Shown one piece after another: positions 34,861-44,496 of a stretch of 64,000 nucleotides of DNA (its first letter is position 1; each line of letters opens with the position of its first letter). The notes beneath the pieces are model-generated. The model did no database searches. It saw only the letters and a list, made by a program, of their open reading frames with translations, and was not told the origin of the DNA. Origin of the DNA: SHLQ01 sp047638715 (GTDB lineage: Bacteria; Actinomycetota; Acidimicrobiia; Acidimicrobiales; SHLQ01); NCBI GenBank assembly GCA_047638715.1, contig JBLIMK010000003.1:18188-82187 (forward strand), in the 5' to 3' direction. The position numbers and the translations under genes are program-made.

Positions 34861-37259
34861 TGCGTCCGCTCCAGCTAGAGATGCAAGGATTTTCAGCATT
34901 CCGGGCGCTGACAACGATCGACTTCCGGGACCACGACCTGATCGCATTCACCGGTCCGACGGGTGCGGGGAAATCCACGATCATCGACGGAATCGTCTTT
35001 GCGTTGTACGGCTCGGTCACTCGGTACGACAACGAGAAGCTGGTTGCGCCGATCATCAACGCGGTGTCCACAGAGGCTCGAGTTCGGCTCGACTTTGCGG
35101 TCGGTGGCGTGGAGTACACCGCAGTTCGGGTCGTCCGACGCACAGCGAGCGGGGCGAGCACAAAAGAAGCCCGACTCGAGCAAGGCAACGTGGTGCTCGC
35201 CAGCACAGCGCAGGAACTCTCGGCCGAGGTCGAACGCCTTCTCGGGCTGAACTTCACCCAATTCACAAAGACGGTCGTTCTTCCCCAGGGCGACTTCGCT
35301 CGCTTTCTCACCGAGAAGGCGAGCGCCCGCCAACGTCTCCTTCGGCGGTTGCTCGGCCTCGAGGTTTTTGCCGAAGTTGGCAAAGCCGCTCGGCAGCGCT
35401 CGAAGCAGATCTCGTCACAGGGTCATGGGCTCCACCGAGCACTCAAGGACGGGCAACGCGTATCTGAAGATGACATCAATAACCTGACCGCCCGGTTGGA
35501 CGACCTAGCGGGGTCGCTTGCCGAAGTGGAAGCAGCGCAGTCCATCCGCAGCGCTGGCTCCGCAGAACGAGATCGCGCACAAATTCTGTTGGACGATCTC
35601 GACGCGCAACTCGACGCCTTGTCGCAGCTGACGGTGCCCGGCGAAGCGAAGTCATTCGCTGTAAGCCTGACCGAAGCAACCAGCACGGTTGCAACGCTCG
35701 ACAAGCGGCACGCTGCCACGGAAGGAAGGCTCTCATCGGCAATCGAAACCCGAAGCGACCTGCCGTCCACTGCAGAATCCGATCAGCTCATCGAGATGCA
35801 CGAAGAAGTAACCGCCCTCGAGGTGGACGTCTCCGCTGCAACGGACGTGCTCGACGCGAGCGAGTCGTCCCTCACAAAAGCGATGGCGGCTGCCGAACAT
35901 GCACGTGGTGCACTCGAACGGGCCGAAGAATCAGCCGAGCGAACAAGGATCCAAGCGGGGGCGCTAGGCATCGCAGCAACACTGCAACCCGGCGACCAAT
36001 GTCCGGTCTGCGACCAACCCGTGGGGCACCTTCCACAACACTCGGCTCACGACTCACCTGGCGACGAAGACCCCGAGCTAGCCGAAGCTGAACGATCGAC
36101 CGCAGGAGAGCGGACGATCCGTGCGGTCGCCGATCTCCAGCGCGCGACCACAGCACAAGCGGACGCGAACGCCCGGGCCGAAGCTGCCACACGAGCGGTC
36201 GTGGCTCGCTGGGAGAAGCTGGACGGCAGACCAACGCTGGCCCAAGCTCATGTCGGGCGAAAACGAGCGGTAGCAGCTGACGCCAAGGTTGAGATCGCCC
36301 AATCCGCAGTCGATGAAGCGGCGCTCGCTCTTCTCAAAGCCACAAACGAACTCGACCTCATCGAGCGCAGCGGGGTCGGGCTTCGGCGACAGTTCACGGC
36401 GGCGCGAGACGCGGTGGTCGCTCTCGGCCCACCGAAGCCTTCAGAGGAATCGCTACGCGACGATTGGGCCGAAATGGTGGCATGGGGGCAGTCTCAGACG
36501 ACCGATGTTCGTGCTGCTCAACGCGCCAAGACGAAGGAGATCGCAGGAGCCGACAAACGTGTCGCAGCAGCAGAGTGTCGGATGCTCAACGCGAGCACGT
36601 CGTTCTTCGCACCGGGTGTCGAGCCCGTACCGGACCTTGCATCCGCGATGCTCCAGGACGCGCATGCCGATGCGCGAATCGTGTTGGCGAACGCCGAGGA
36701 TCGTCGAGCCCGACAACTCTCTCTCGAAGCGCAACTCGCCGAACTCGACACCGATCGAGCGGTCGCCGACGAGTTGGGCAAACACCTGGCGTCGGGGATG
36801 TTCGAGCGTTGGATCATGGCCGACGTCATGATGGATCTTGCAGATCGGGCATCGATTCGACTGAGCGAACTCTCCGCCGGCGCCTATTCACTCACTACGA
36901 ACGGGACCGAATTCGAGATCAGAGATCATCGAAACGCCGATGAGGTGCGAAGCGTCCGGACCTTGTCTGGCGGAGAGACGTTCCTCACGTCGTTGTCGCT
37001 CGCGCTCGCGCTTCGCGACAGCATCACCGACCTCGCCTCGACCGCTACCCCACCACTCGAGTCGATGTTCCTCGACGAAGGTTTCGGCACCCTCGACTCC
37101 GAGACGCTCGACATCGTCGCAGCCGCGATCGAAGACCTCGGGGCCTCTGGGCGAATGATCGGCTTGGTGACACACATCCGCGAGCTCGCCGACCGCGTCC
37201 CCACCAGATTCGATGTGCAGCGCGGGACGAACGGCTCCACCGTCACCGAAGTGGCATAG
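34860..37259 (+). CDS. sbcC: Rad50/SbcC-type SMC ATPase
   Basis: A 799-residue Rad50-like ATPase, somewhat short for the family. The N-terminal Walker A is IAFTGPTGAGKSTIIDGIVFALYGS; the Q-loop region VVLPQGDFARFL follows; long coiled-coil arms flank the zinc hook CPVCDQPVGHLP (near residue 380). The C-terminal lobe has the ABC signature VRTLSGGETFLTSLSLALALRD and Walker B SMFLDEGFGTLDSETLD. Two such proteins bridge DNA ends and power the Mre11-like subunit. It starts at GTG 34860, overlapping sbcD. The next gene is NurA. Confidence 0.93.
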   Translation: MRPLQLEMQGFSAFRALTTIDFRDHDLIAFTGPTGAGKSTIIDGIVFALYGSVTRYDNEKLVAPIINAVSTEARVRLDFAVGGVEYTAVRVVRRTASGASTKEARLEQGNVVLASTAQELSAEVERLLGLNFTQFTKTVVLPQGDFARFLTEKASARQRLLRRLLGLEVFAEVGKAARQRSKQISSQGHGLHRALKDGQRVSEDDINNLTARLDDLAGSLAEVEAAQSIRSAGSAERDRAQILLDDLDAQLDALSQLTVPGEAKSFAVSLTEATSTVATLDKRHAATEGRLSSAIETRSDLPSTAESDQLIEMHEEVTALEVDVSAATDVLDASESSLTKAMAAAEHARGALERAEESAERTRIQAGALGIAATLQPGDQCPVCDQPVGHLPQHSAHDSPGDEDPELAEAERSTAGERTIRAVADLQRATTAQADANARAEAATRAVVARWEKLDGRPTLAQAHVGRKRAVAADAKVEIAQSAVDEAALALLKATNELDLIERSGVGLRRQFTAARDAVVALGPPKPSEESLRDDWAEMVAWGQSQTTDVRAAQRAKTKEIAGADKRVAAAECRMLNASTSFFAPGVEPVPDLASAMLQDAHADARIVLANAEDRRARQLSLEAQLAELDTDRAVADELGKHLASGMFERWIMADVMMDLADRASIRLSELSAGAYSLTTNGTEFEIRDHRNADEVRSVRTLSGGETFLTSLSLALALRDSITDLASTATPPLESMFLDEGFGTLDSETLDIVAAAIEDLGASGRMIGLVTHIRELADRVPTRFDVQRGTNGSTVTEVA

Positions 37260-37322
37260 CTACGCTGGACGGATGGGACGAGCCTTCGACGCGATCAGCG
37301 GCCAAACGCGATCGTGTGTCAC

Positions 37323-38261
37323 GTGATCTTCGCTGTCGAGGCCTGGGATCCCGACTTTGGAACCGGCGGAGATGCCGAGGCGCTCGACGCATCGACGGAC
37401 GTGGTTCGCGCTGATGTGGAGGTGCCGCTCGAGCAATGGCGAGCAATCCGATCGTCGAGCCCACCGGCCCAGGGTGTTGTGTATTTCGTCGACGGGGTCA
37501 GACGGATCGACGCGCGAATTTGGGTGACCGATGGCGGCAGGGTTCTGCCCGGCTCGTGCGCGACGGTTGCAGCCGGAGCGGTGGCGTGCACCCCCGGCCG
37601 CGCAGAAGTCCGCGATGTTCAGGTTCTGCGCGCGGTGTTCACCCCGCCAGCGGAATCGGCGTCATCGATCGTCACCGACGCCGGCGAATACGTTCATGTG
37701 GCGGTGAAGACCGGCTCACCCGAAGACCTGTACCTCGGCATTCATGAACAGATGACCGAACTCGAGACCCGAACGATCCCTCTCGCGACCTCGGACGATC
37801 TGATCGTTTTCGATGGGCCGCTTCGAGGCCGCGCCGTGGAACGAGCGATCGGTTTGATCAAGACGCAGCACGTGCAATACCTCGACGAGCGCGAGCAGAT
37901 CGTCGTCAGCGGCCTCGATGAGGGGGAACGTACGCCGTTGTTCGTCATTGGCACGAGTAGGTTTGCCCGTTGGAGTTGGTATCTCCGGCTTCCGGGTCCT
38001 CGGACGCACGGCTGGGCGGGCATCGTGCGATGCGAAATGGCGACCGGCACGCACTTGCCAGTTGGATATCCAGAGCAAGCAACCGAGCTGGCTGATCTTG
38101 TGAGTGCCACGTTGCCCAGGTACGCAAGCGAACCGCACAAGGAGAACCGCGCGCCACAGAACTTGTATCCAATCAAGGGACTAGAGCAAGCGCTTCGGCG
38201 ACGGCTTGGGGATCAACGGCTTTTGCAGCGAGCGCTTCTACGAGCGAGCGCCGAGGCCTAA
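37323..38261 (+). CDS. nurA: NurA-like 5'-3' nuclease
   Basis: A 312-residue protein with the NurA domain, an RNase H-like nuclease fold. The N-terminal acidic motif is VVYFVDGVRRIDARIWV; a second Asp lies in DLIVFDGPLRGRAVERAIGLIKTQHVQYL, and the C-terminal motif YPIKGLEQALRRRLGDQRL with its acid closes the family pattern. NurA works with HerA to resect DNA ends. The GTG at 37323 (MIFAVEAWDP) is preferred because relatives begin with this strand; GTG 37314 is possible. It is 63 bp after sbcC. An additional long insertion common to the family is not obvious. Confidence 0.82.
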   Translation: MIFAVEAWDPDFGTGGDAEALDASTDVVRADVEVPLEQWRAIRSSSPPAQGVVYFVDGVRRIDARIWVTDGGRVLPGSCATVAAGAVACTPGRAEVRDVQVLRAVFTPPAESASSIVTDAGEYVHVAVKTGSPEDLYLGIHEQMTELETRTIPLATSDDLIVFDGPLRGRAVERAIGLIKTQHVQYLDEREQIVVSGLDEGERTPLFVIGTSRFARWSWYLRLPGPRTHGWAGIVRCEMATGTHLPVGYPEQATELADLVSATLPRYASEPHKENRAPQNLYPIKGLEQALRRRLGDQRLLQRALLRASAEA

Positions 38262-38287
38262 CGAAGTCCAGGACGCCCACCGAACGC

Positions 38288-39613
38288 TCAGACTCGACGA
38301 CAGGTCAGGTCTTCGCGCAGGAGTCCGTCGCGAGCAATCACGATGTAGTTGCCGTTGTCATGGCGAGTGTTGAGGTATTCAGCTGTAGGACTTCCGGCAA
38401 GCCATCGACCGTTTCGTCGGACGTTGTACTTGAACCCGTCACCCGGCGACGCCCACGTCAGCAGATCTCCCTGTGCCGTGGTCCGCACCGTGCAACCGGT
38501 GACGGGTTGTGGTGGTGGTGGGGTTGGAGCCGGCGGAGGCGGTGTAGGCACACCACCACGGTTTCGATCAAAGAACGGATCGGCCGCGATGCGCCGCGCT
38601 GCGTTCAGCGTTGACGTGCTGGAGTCGAGCCACCACGTGCACCCAGCAGTACCTGCTTTCACATCGTGGAAGTAGAAGACCGCGGCGAACTTGCTCGCGA
38701 CCTCGGGACGCTTCAGAAACCGTCGGGCATCATCGAGCCATGCTGCCTTTTGGCCAGCGGAGCCCTCGTCGGAAGCAAACTCAGGGAGTACGAGTTGTTT
38801 CGTTGGATGCTGATTTGCGAACTCCATAAAGGGCGTCACAAGGCGCTCGAGTGAGGTCCACGTTTCTTTGTTGTTGCCGCGGCAGCGGTTCCAGTTATAT
38901 GGATCGGCCCCGAGGTAATCGACGTACGGGTCGCCGGGGTACCACTTGCCGGCCGACCGGCGGTCGGCGGCGTTGACCTCGAAGCTCCAACTCGTCATCG
39001 TCCAAACCCATTTTACGTCTGCGCCTTGCTGTTCGAAGACCGTGTGGATCTTTCGCCATGCCGCCTTGAAATCAGCGTAGGTCCCGTACGACTGGCGGTC
39101 CTTCGCTTCTGGCTCATGGTGAAATGTCATCCACACCTCGCCGTTGAGGTTTTTCGTCCCACGTGCGAGGGTCACCATCTCGTTGTGGATCTTCGACCCG
39201 GGTGCGGCGTTGGCGATGGAGCGCCAGGTCAACTCCTGACCGTTGCGACGTTTTGGTTTGACCGAGATCATCAACCGGCGGTCGCCGTCGACGACCCAGT
39301 TGTTGAGTCGGTTGTCCATCTTGCTATCCCACTTTGAGAAGGAACGAATGATGGGGAGCTTGTCGCCAAGATCGGATTCGAGGCGCTGAATGGCGCCGAT
39401 CTGGGACTCGCCTCCGCGAAGCTGAGCGAACGCACCGAAGAGTACGCCGTCGGCCTCGGCTGCTTCGGCCGAATCGGACCCTCCGACAGCGGCGCTGGCC
39501 AAAAAGAGGGCGACAGCGACGGCGAGCCAGGCGATCATATGAATGAACCGAACGGTGGTGTGTTCACTCTCTGCGTGCTTTTCTGTCGATGTTTGATCGA
39601 AATTGGAGGACAT
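38288..39613 (-). CDS. Secreted glycoside hydrolase, GH26-like (beta-mannanase type), with C-terminal beta domain
   Basis: A 441-residue exported enzyme. A membrane/signal segment (MIAWLAVAVALFLASAAVGG) occupies residues 26-45, preceded by a hydrophilic N-terminus. The catalytic barrel shows the GH26 acid/base in VWMTFHHEPEAKDRQS and the nucleophile in QLVLPEFASDEGS, with VKWVWTMTSWSF and YVDYLGADPYNWNRC between. A proline linker (TPPPPAPTPPPPQP) leads to a 75-residue beta-sandwich-like domain. GH26 enzymes cut beta-mannans or mixed-linkage glucans. It lies between the NurA and second SNF2 genes on the opposite strand, with no obvious link to them. The AT-rich upstream region (39614-39727) probably holds its promoter. 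Confidence 0.85.
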   Translation of the reverse strand: MSSNFDQTSTEKHAESEHTTVRFIHMIAWLAVAVALFLASAAVGGSDSAEAAEADGVLFGAFAQLRGGESQIGAIQRLESDLGDKLPIIRSFSKWDSKMDNRLNNWVVDGDRRLMISVKPKRRNGQELTWRSIANAAPGSKIHNEMVTLARGTKNLNGEVWMTFHHEPEAKDRQSYGTYADFKAAWRKIHTVFEQQGADVKWVWTMTSWSFEVNAADRRSAGKWYPGDPYVDYLGADPYNWNRCRGNNKETWTSLERLVTPFMEFANQHPTKQLVLPEFASDEGSAGQKAAWLDDARRFLKRPEVASKFAAVFYFHDVKAGTAGCTWWLDSSTSTLNAARRIAADPFFDRNRGGVPTPPPPAPTPPPPQPVTGCTVRTTAQGDLLTWASPGDGFKYNVRRNGRWLAGSPTAEYLNTRHDNGNYIVIARDGLLREDLTCRRV

Positions 39614-39727
39614 ATTGTCGTCTTATCACCATTTGATGATTTTTGTAATCTAATTGTCATGTTCGTCATAATTCCGCAGCCTGATGTCACCAGTCGCACA
39701 ACTACCCAACACCGCTAGCGTGGATAG

Positions 39728-42700
39728 GTGGTTCGCTCACCCTTCCCCCCCGGGTCCCTCCATGCGACGTGGCTTGGCGACAGCTTCGGTCTATGGATCG
39801 ACCATCCCGATGCAAGCTCTCGCGACATGCACAACGTCGCGATTGGAATCCTTGGACCGGACCTTCGGCCCAGCCTCGATGAGCGAACGGCCCGGCACTC
39901 CTTGTACCCGGGCCTCCTCCAGCCGCCAGTCGAAGCAATCGATGTCGTCGCCATCGAGCCGAAGCCGCTCGTCGATCTGCTCATTCGTCGATCGGGCGGT
40001 GCGTCGTGGTCTCCCTCCCTCGCCTGGATCCACCAAGCAACACAATCGGCGATCGACATCGCGTCGAGTGGCCGGGTCGTCCCGGCGCTGCGAACCGCCG
40101 GACTCCGATGGCGAGCCGACTGGAACCCTCTCAAAGATGCGACGGTCGACGATGTGGTCTCGGCCCTCACGGCGGTGTGTCCTCCCGTAGTTCTCGCTGC
40201 ATCGGATAAGCCAGCGAACAATCAGGTGAGTGGAATCCTCAACACGCTCATCGATGCGGTCTGCCGGGTCGCCCTCATCGAGGAGGATTGGCGTCCCCCA
40301 CTCCCGAGGACTCGGGCGAGCAACGTGGTCGCGCTTCGCCGCATTACGACCGCCTTGTCAAGAGCCGACGCGGTCTTCGTCGCCGACTCGGTGGCTCACG
40401 AATCTGCGTTCGCCGAGTGGTCGACCCAACTGAGCGAATTCGCCAGCGTCATCGTCGGCGCACCGGAGGTAGTGCTCCAAGGTCGCCTCGAGCCACCGGC
40501 CGAAGATATGGGCGGGTCCTGGTCGCTCCAGCTAGAAATCGTGCACCCCTCGGGTAAGACGCTCGGATTCAACGATGTCTGGCAGGCATCGGGGGCAGCG
40601 TTGGAACTGGCCGAAGAAGAAAGCCTCGCTCCGCTACGCACCCGTATGCGCGAGCTCATCGACCGGTTGGCATCCCAACTCGCATCATTCGCGCCGCTCG
40701 CCGACGAACCTGAGCCAGCGGAGTTGTTGTTGCACGTCGACGAAGTATCGGACCTCCTCACAGACGGTCTCGAAGCATGTCGTCTCGCCGGCCTCCCGAT
40801 CGTCACCCCAACAGGTCTCCTCGCCCGATCGGCTCGGCTCACCGCCCGCGCCTCTTCCAGCTCTGGCTTCGGAGGCTCGTGGGGTCTCGGCGCGGCCGTA
40901 ATAAACGTCGACTGGGGATTGGCGCTCGGCGACATTTCCTTGACCCAGGAAGAGATTGAAGCACTCGCTCGGTCGAACGCCGATCTTGTTGCGCTCCGCG
41001 GCTCGTGGGTACAGATCGACCATCATCAGATGCGCGCCGCCCTCAACCGGCTCGACACACAACGCCGAGATTCAAGCGAACTCAGCCCCGCCGAGCTCCT
41101 CCGACAGACGATCTCCGAGCTCGAGCAAGACGAAGACAACGATCTAACCGCCGAAGGATGGATCAAAGAACTGCTGGAAGGTCTTCCTGAAGACCAGCTC
41201 ACCGAAGCCCTCGAACCACCTGGGTTCATCGGCGAGCTAAGGCCCTACCAACGACGAGCTCTCGGGTGGCTCCAGTTTCTTGGGCGCCTAGGTCTCGGTG
41301 GTTGCCTCGCCGACGACATGGGCCTCGGAAAAACGCCGACCGCCCTCGCCTACCTCCTTGGCCGCAAACTCGACCGGGTTACCAACGACCTCCCTCGGCT
41401 GCCGCATCTTGTGATCTGTCCGTTGTCGGTCGTAACCAACTGGGAGGCCGAAGCAGAACGTTTCACCCCCGAGCTCTCGGTCATGATCGCCCACGGCCCA
41501 GATCGGCTCCGCGGGCCCCGATTGGTTCGCGCTGCCGCAGAACACGACATCATCATCACCACCTATGGAACCGCAAGCCGCATAGCAGACGAGCTCGACC
41601 CGATTCAGTGGGATGTTGTGGTCTGCGATGAGGCACAGGCCATCAAGAACCATCGGACAAACGCGGCGATCAGCATTCGAAGTCTGCGGTCGACACAGCG
41701 AATTGCACTCACGGGGACCCCGGTCGAGAACCGACTGACCGAACTTTGGGCGATTCTCGATGCACTCAACCCAGGAATGTTGGGCGGCATCACCTGGTTT
41801 CGGGAGACGTTCTCGAATCCGATCGAGAGCGGTGACGGAGCAGACGCGCTCGAATCGCTTCGCCGCCTGACCGCTCCGTTCGTGTTGCGGCGCACAAAAC
41901 TCGATCGATCGCTCGTGCCCGATCTTCCAGACAAGATCGAGCAGGTGGCGTGGGCGCCACTCACGCCCGAACAGGCCGGTTTGTATCAAGCGGTGGTCGA
42001 CGACTTTCTTACCAATGCCTCAGCCTCAACGGGCATGGAGCGTCGAGGTCTCGTCCTCGCAACCCTCACAAAGCTCAAGCAGGTATGTAATCACCCCGCA
42101 CACTTCCTTCGCGACGACACGGTCGGCGAGGCGAACCGTTCCGGAAAGCTCGAACGGTTCGACGAACTGCTCGAGACCATGCTCGAGTCCGGGGAACGGG
42201 CCTTGGTGTTCACGCAGTATCGCGAGATGGGCAAGCTGTTGGCCCACCACGTCGAGAGCCGCTTTGGATTCCCGGCCCCGTTCCTTCACGGTGGAACGAC
42301 TCGGACGCAACGAAAGAACATGGTCGATGCCTTCCAAGCCCCGGATGGAGCACCGGTCCAGCTGATATCGCTACGCGCTGGCGGCACGGGCTTGAATCTG
42401 ACCGCCGCGAGCAGGGTCATCCACTACGACCGTTGGTGGAACCCAGCGGTCGAGGATCAGGCCACAGACCGGTCCTGGCGTATTGGCCAGGACAAAACGG
42501 TTTTCGTTCACAAACTTGTGTGCCGAGGGACCCTCGAGCAGCGAATCGACACGCTTCTCACCGAGAAACGTGCACTGGCGAACGCCGTCGTCGGGACGGA
42601 CGAGTCATGGTTGACCGAGCTCTCCACGGATGAACTTCGCGAGCTACTTCGACTCGATCCGTCGGCGCACACAGCCACGTCCGAGTGGGAGCAAGAATGA
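39728..42700 (+). CDS. SNF2-family helicase/ATPase 2 (HepA-like)
   Basis: A 990-residue SWI2/SNF2 ATPase paralogous to the one at 18376. The N-terminal half begins HATWLGDSFGLWIDHPD, the usual bacterial SNF2-associated start that helicase 1 seems to lack. The core holds LADDMGLGKTPTALAYLLG (motif I, near residue 530), VVCDEAQAIKNHRTN (II), LTGTPVENRLTELW (III), LRAGGTGLNLTAASRV and DRWWNPAVEDQATDRSWRIGQD (V/VI). It starts at GTG 39728. The stop is overlapped by the SWIM zinc-finger gene, the common actinobacterial pairing. It likely remodels DNA-protein complexes in repair or transcription. Confidence 0.92.
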   Translation: MVRSPFPPGSLHATWLGDSFGLWIDHPDASSRDMHNVAIGILGPDLRPSLDERTARHSLYPGLLQPPVEAIDVVAIEPKPLVDLLIRRSGGASWSPSLAWIHQATQSAIDIASSGRVVPALRTAGLRWRADWNPLKDATVDDVVSALTAVCPPVVLAASDKPANNQVSGILNTLIDAVCRVALIEEDWRPPLPRTRASNVVALRRITTALSRADAVFVADSVAHESAFAEWSTQLSEFASVIVGAPEVVLQGRLEPPAEDMGGSWSLQLEIVHPSGKTLGFNDVWQASGAALELAEEESLAPLRTRMRELIDRLASQLASFAPLADEPEPAELLLHVDEVSDLLTDGLEACRLAGLPIVTPTGLLARSARLTARASSSSGFGGSWGLGAAVINVDWGLALGDISLTQEEIEALARSNADLVALRGSWVQIDHHQMRAALNRLDTQRRDSSELSPAELLRQTISELEQDEDNDLTAEGWIKELLEGLPEDQLTEALEPPGFIGELRPYQRRALGWLQFLGRLGLGGCLADDMGLGKTPTALAYLLGRKLDRVTNDLPRLPHLVICPLSVVTNWEAEAERFTPELSVMIAHGPDRLRGPRLVRAAAEHDIIITTYGTASRIADELDPIQWDVVVCDEAQAIKNHRTNAAISIRSLRSTQRIALTGTPVENRLTELWAILDALNPGMLGGITWFRETFSNPIESGDGADALESLRRLTAPFVLRRTKLDRSLVPDLPDKIEQVAWAPLTPEQAGLYQAVVDDFLTNASASTGMERRGLVLATLTKLKQVCNHPAHFLRDDTVGEANRSGKLERFDELLETMLESGERALVFTQYREMGKLLAHHVESRFGFPAPFLHGGTTRTQRKNMVDAFQAPDGAPVQLISLRAGGTGLNLTAASRVIHYDRWWNPAVEDQATDRSWRIGQDKTVFVHKLVCRGTLEQRIDTLLTEKRALANAVVGTDESWLTELSTDELRELLRLDPSAHTATSEWEQE

Positions 42701-43284
42701 GGCGGCCACTTCGATCCGACGAAGCGCGAGCTATCGCGAACATTGCCATCGATCTCGGTGATCCGGGCCGAATGGCCAAGGCGCGTCGCGTACACCGATC
42801 AAACGGTGTGGGCGAGGTCGACATTTCTGGCGGTATCGCGGAAGCAACGGTGACCGATGCTGATGGTGAACTGCACGACGTCCAAGTCACGATTGAATTT
42901 CCCCCGGTCAATGGACCCATCCCCGCGTCCAGCGATCTACGAACGAGTTGTGTATGCGACGACCAAGGCGACACCTGCACCCATGCGTTAGCAGCGCTGC
43001 TCGGCATTGCTGAGGCCGTCGAGGCCAACGGCCGACTGCTCGACCTCTGGACGGGAAGTTCTGCTCCAACGACACCGGTCGGTCCGTACTCGTCACCTTC
43101 AGACGATCAGCAGGCATTCTTCGAAGGTGCGTGGTCCGCGTCGATCGCGATACCAAAACTCGTCCCGATCCGATTCGACCAGGCCCCTGCACTCGTCGTC
43201 GATGAAGTCGATGCAGGCCCTGTAGTCATCGATGCGATCGCGGCAATCGGGTCTGGGCTCAGGCAATACCGAGCTCAGCAATAA
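42697..43284 (+). CDS. SWIM zinc-finger protein, partner of SNF2 helicase 2
   Basis: A 195-residue protein with a SWIM domain: SCVCDDQGDTCTHALAALLGIAEA supplies the C-x-C...C-x-H zinc ligands near residues 90-105. SWIM domains bind DNA or proteins and are repeatedly encoded next to bacterial SNF2 helicases. The ATG at 42697 overlaps the helicase stop (ATGA), preferred over the GTG four codons upstream. The last 25 bases overlap the convergent gene at 43259-43588. Confidence 0.82.
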   Translation: MRRPLRSDEARAIANIAIDLGDPGRMAKARRVHRSNGVGEVDISGGIAEATVTDADGELHDVQVTIEFPPVNGPIPASSDLRTSCVCDDQGDTCTHALAALLGIAEAVEANGRLLDLWTGSSAPTTPVGPYSSPSDDQQAFFEGAWSASIAIPKLVPIRFDQAPALVVDEVDAGPVVIDAIAAIGSGLRQYRAQQ

Positions 43285-43588
43285 CGCCCTCGACGACGAG
43301 GCCATCCTCGCCTGGATAGACGAGCAACGTTTGCTCACCCTCATAGATCAGCTCAGATCGAACACCGCGCAAGAGCAGCCGGTCTCGAACTCTCACCGCA
43401 TCCGCGCCGCTGTTGAACGTGCTGCTAGCGCCATCGCGCGAATTACGCAGCCGCGTGGCGCGCTCGAGACGTGCCGTTTCTGCATCATGTCGCGATCGTG
43501 CATTGATACGTCGGTGAATCGTCGGGGCGACGAGCAACACGACGAAGCCCGTTCCGATGAGCCCAACAATCACCATCCATGGCGCCAT
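43259..43588 (-). CDS. Small single-pass membrane protein of unknown function
   Basis: A 109-residue protein with one transmembrane segment at residues 4-24 (WMVIVGLIGTGFVVLLVAPT), a basic, charged linker (RRINARSRHDAETARLERATRL) and a C-terminal beta-rich tail (RDRLLLRGVRSELIYEGEQT, LLVYPGEDGLVVEGVI). I do not recognise the family. It follows the unknown gene at 43606 by 17 bp on the same strand, so they probably form an operon. Confidence 0.65.
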   Translation of the reverse strand: MAPWMVIVGLIGTGFVVLLVAPTIHRRINARSRHDAETARLERATRLRNSRDGASSTFNSGADAVRVRDRLLLRGVRSELIYEGEQTLLVYPGEDGLVVEGVIAELGIA

Positions 43589-43605
43589 GAATCAGTCCGG
43601 CGAGG

Positions 43606-44496
43606 TCAGGGGGTAGACGTGTGATCGTCTGCGCTGGCCATTCGCGCGACGTCGTTGGCCTGCCACAACGCGCTTCGGAGTATCTCACGGTCGCGAAGCT
43701 GTTCGTCCGTAATGAAGATCCGCACAACCTGTGGGCCGAGTGCCTCTTCATGCTGCACGTAGATCTCGTGAAGTCGTAGTCGCTGATCCTCGGACAACAG
43801 ATGCACCGGGAGTCGTAGGCCCGCCATTCCGGCCGTCTCTGCGTAGGAGCACAACCCAACGAGCGAATCTCGCGCGAGCGTCCCGGATGGATGGACCGGG
43901 TCGCTGGCGAGGTGAGCGAGTAAGTCGAGGGTGCGGGGCAAAGCGACTCCGCGACTTTTCTCCTCGCTCGCTAGCCGGCCGGGCGCAGTTGGACGCACCG
44001 CTGCATCGAGGGCTGGAACCACTCGAAACTCGTGGGCCAAGGCAATGAGGTTCCTCTCGGAATCCACGGCCGAGAACATTCCCTGGTGGGAGTCGTACCC
44101 GGTCTGGCACAGTTCGACCAGTTCGATCTTCGCCAGTTCGTCGCCTTCGGTGAGACGAGCACGTAGCACCCGAATCAGGTGGGCCAGGTTGTGCCCATCC
44201 CCCTGTTGTTCGAGGATCCAGCGAAGTTGGTTGTCGAGTCGTTGAGGCAAGACCCGATCGGCGAACAGTGAGATTTCACAAACCTCTGTCGCGACCTGCA
44301 CGCAGTAGTCGACGAGGCCCACCACATCATCTCTGGGATCCTCATCGATCAGATAGTCGTAGAAAACATCGGTGACCTGCGAGGCGAATTGGTCGGGCGT
44401 CATAGCGTCGGTCCGACAGCGGTCACGGATTGCTTCGACCGCTTCGATTGTTTCCACATACCTCGGCGATCCCATCGAGGGACATTCTTGTCGCAT
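43606..44496 (-). CDS. Hypothetical alpha-helical protein
   Basis: A 296-residue, largely helical soluble protein without recognised domain. Runs such as VVGLVDYCVQVATEVCEISLFAD, QLRWILEQQGDGHNLAHLIRVLRARL and ARDSLVGLCSYAETAGMAGL suggest a repeat-like helical bundle. The start could be 44496 or the internal Met at 44475. Three 11-bp-phased TCACATC repeats lie 38-66 bp upstream of the start, implying control by an OmpR/PhoP-type response regulator. It is followed by the small membrane protein gene. Confidence 0.65.
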   Translation of the reverse strand: MRQECPSMGSPRYVETIEAVEAIRDRCRTDAMTPDQFASQVTDVFYDYLIDEDPRDDVVGLVDYCVQVATEVCEISLFADRVLPQRLDNQLRWILEQQGDGHNLAHLIRVLRARLTEGDELAKIELVELCQTGYDSHQGMFSAVDSERNLIALAHEFRVVPALDAAVRPTAPGRLASEEKSRGVALPRTLDLLAHLASDPVHPSGTLARDSLVGLCSYAETAGMAGLRLPVHLLSEDQRLRLHEIYVQHEEALGPQVVRIFITDEQLRDREILRSALWQANDVARMASADDHTSTP

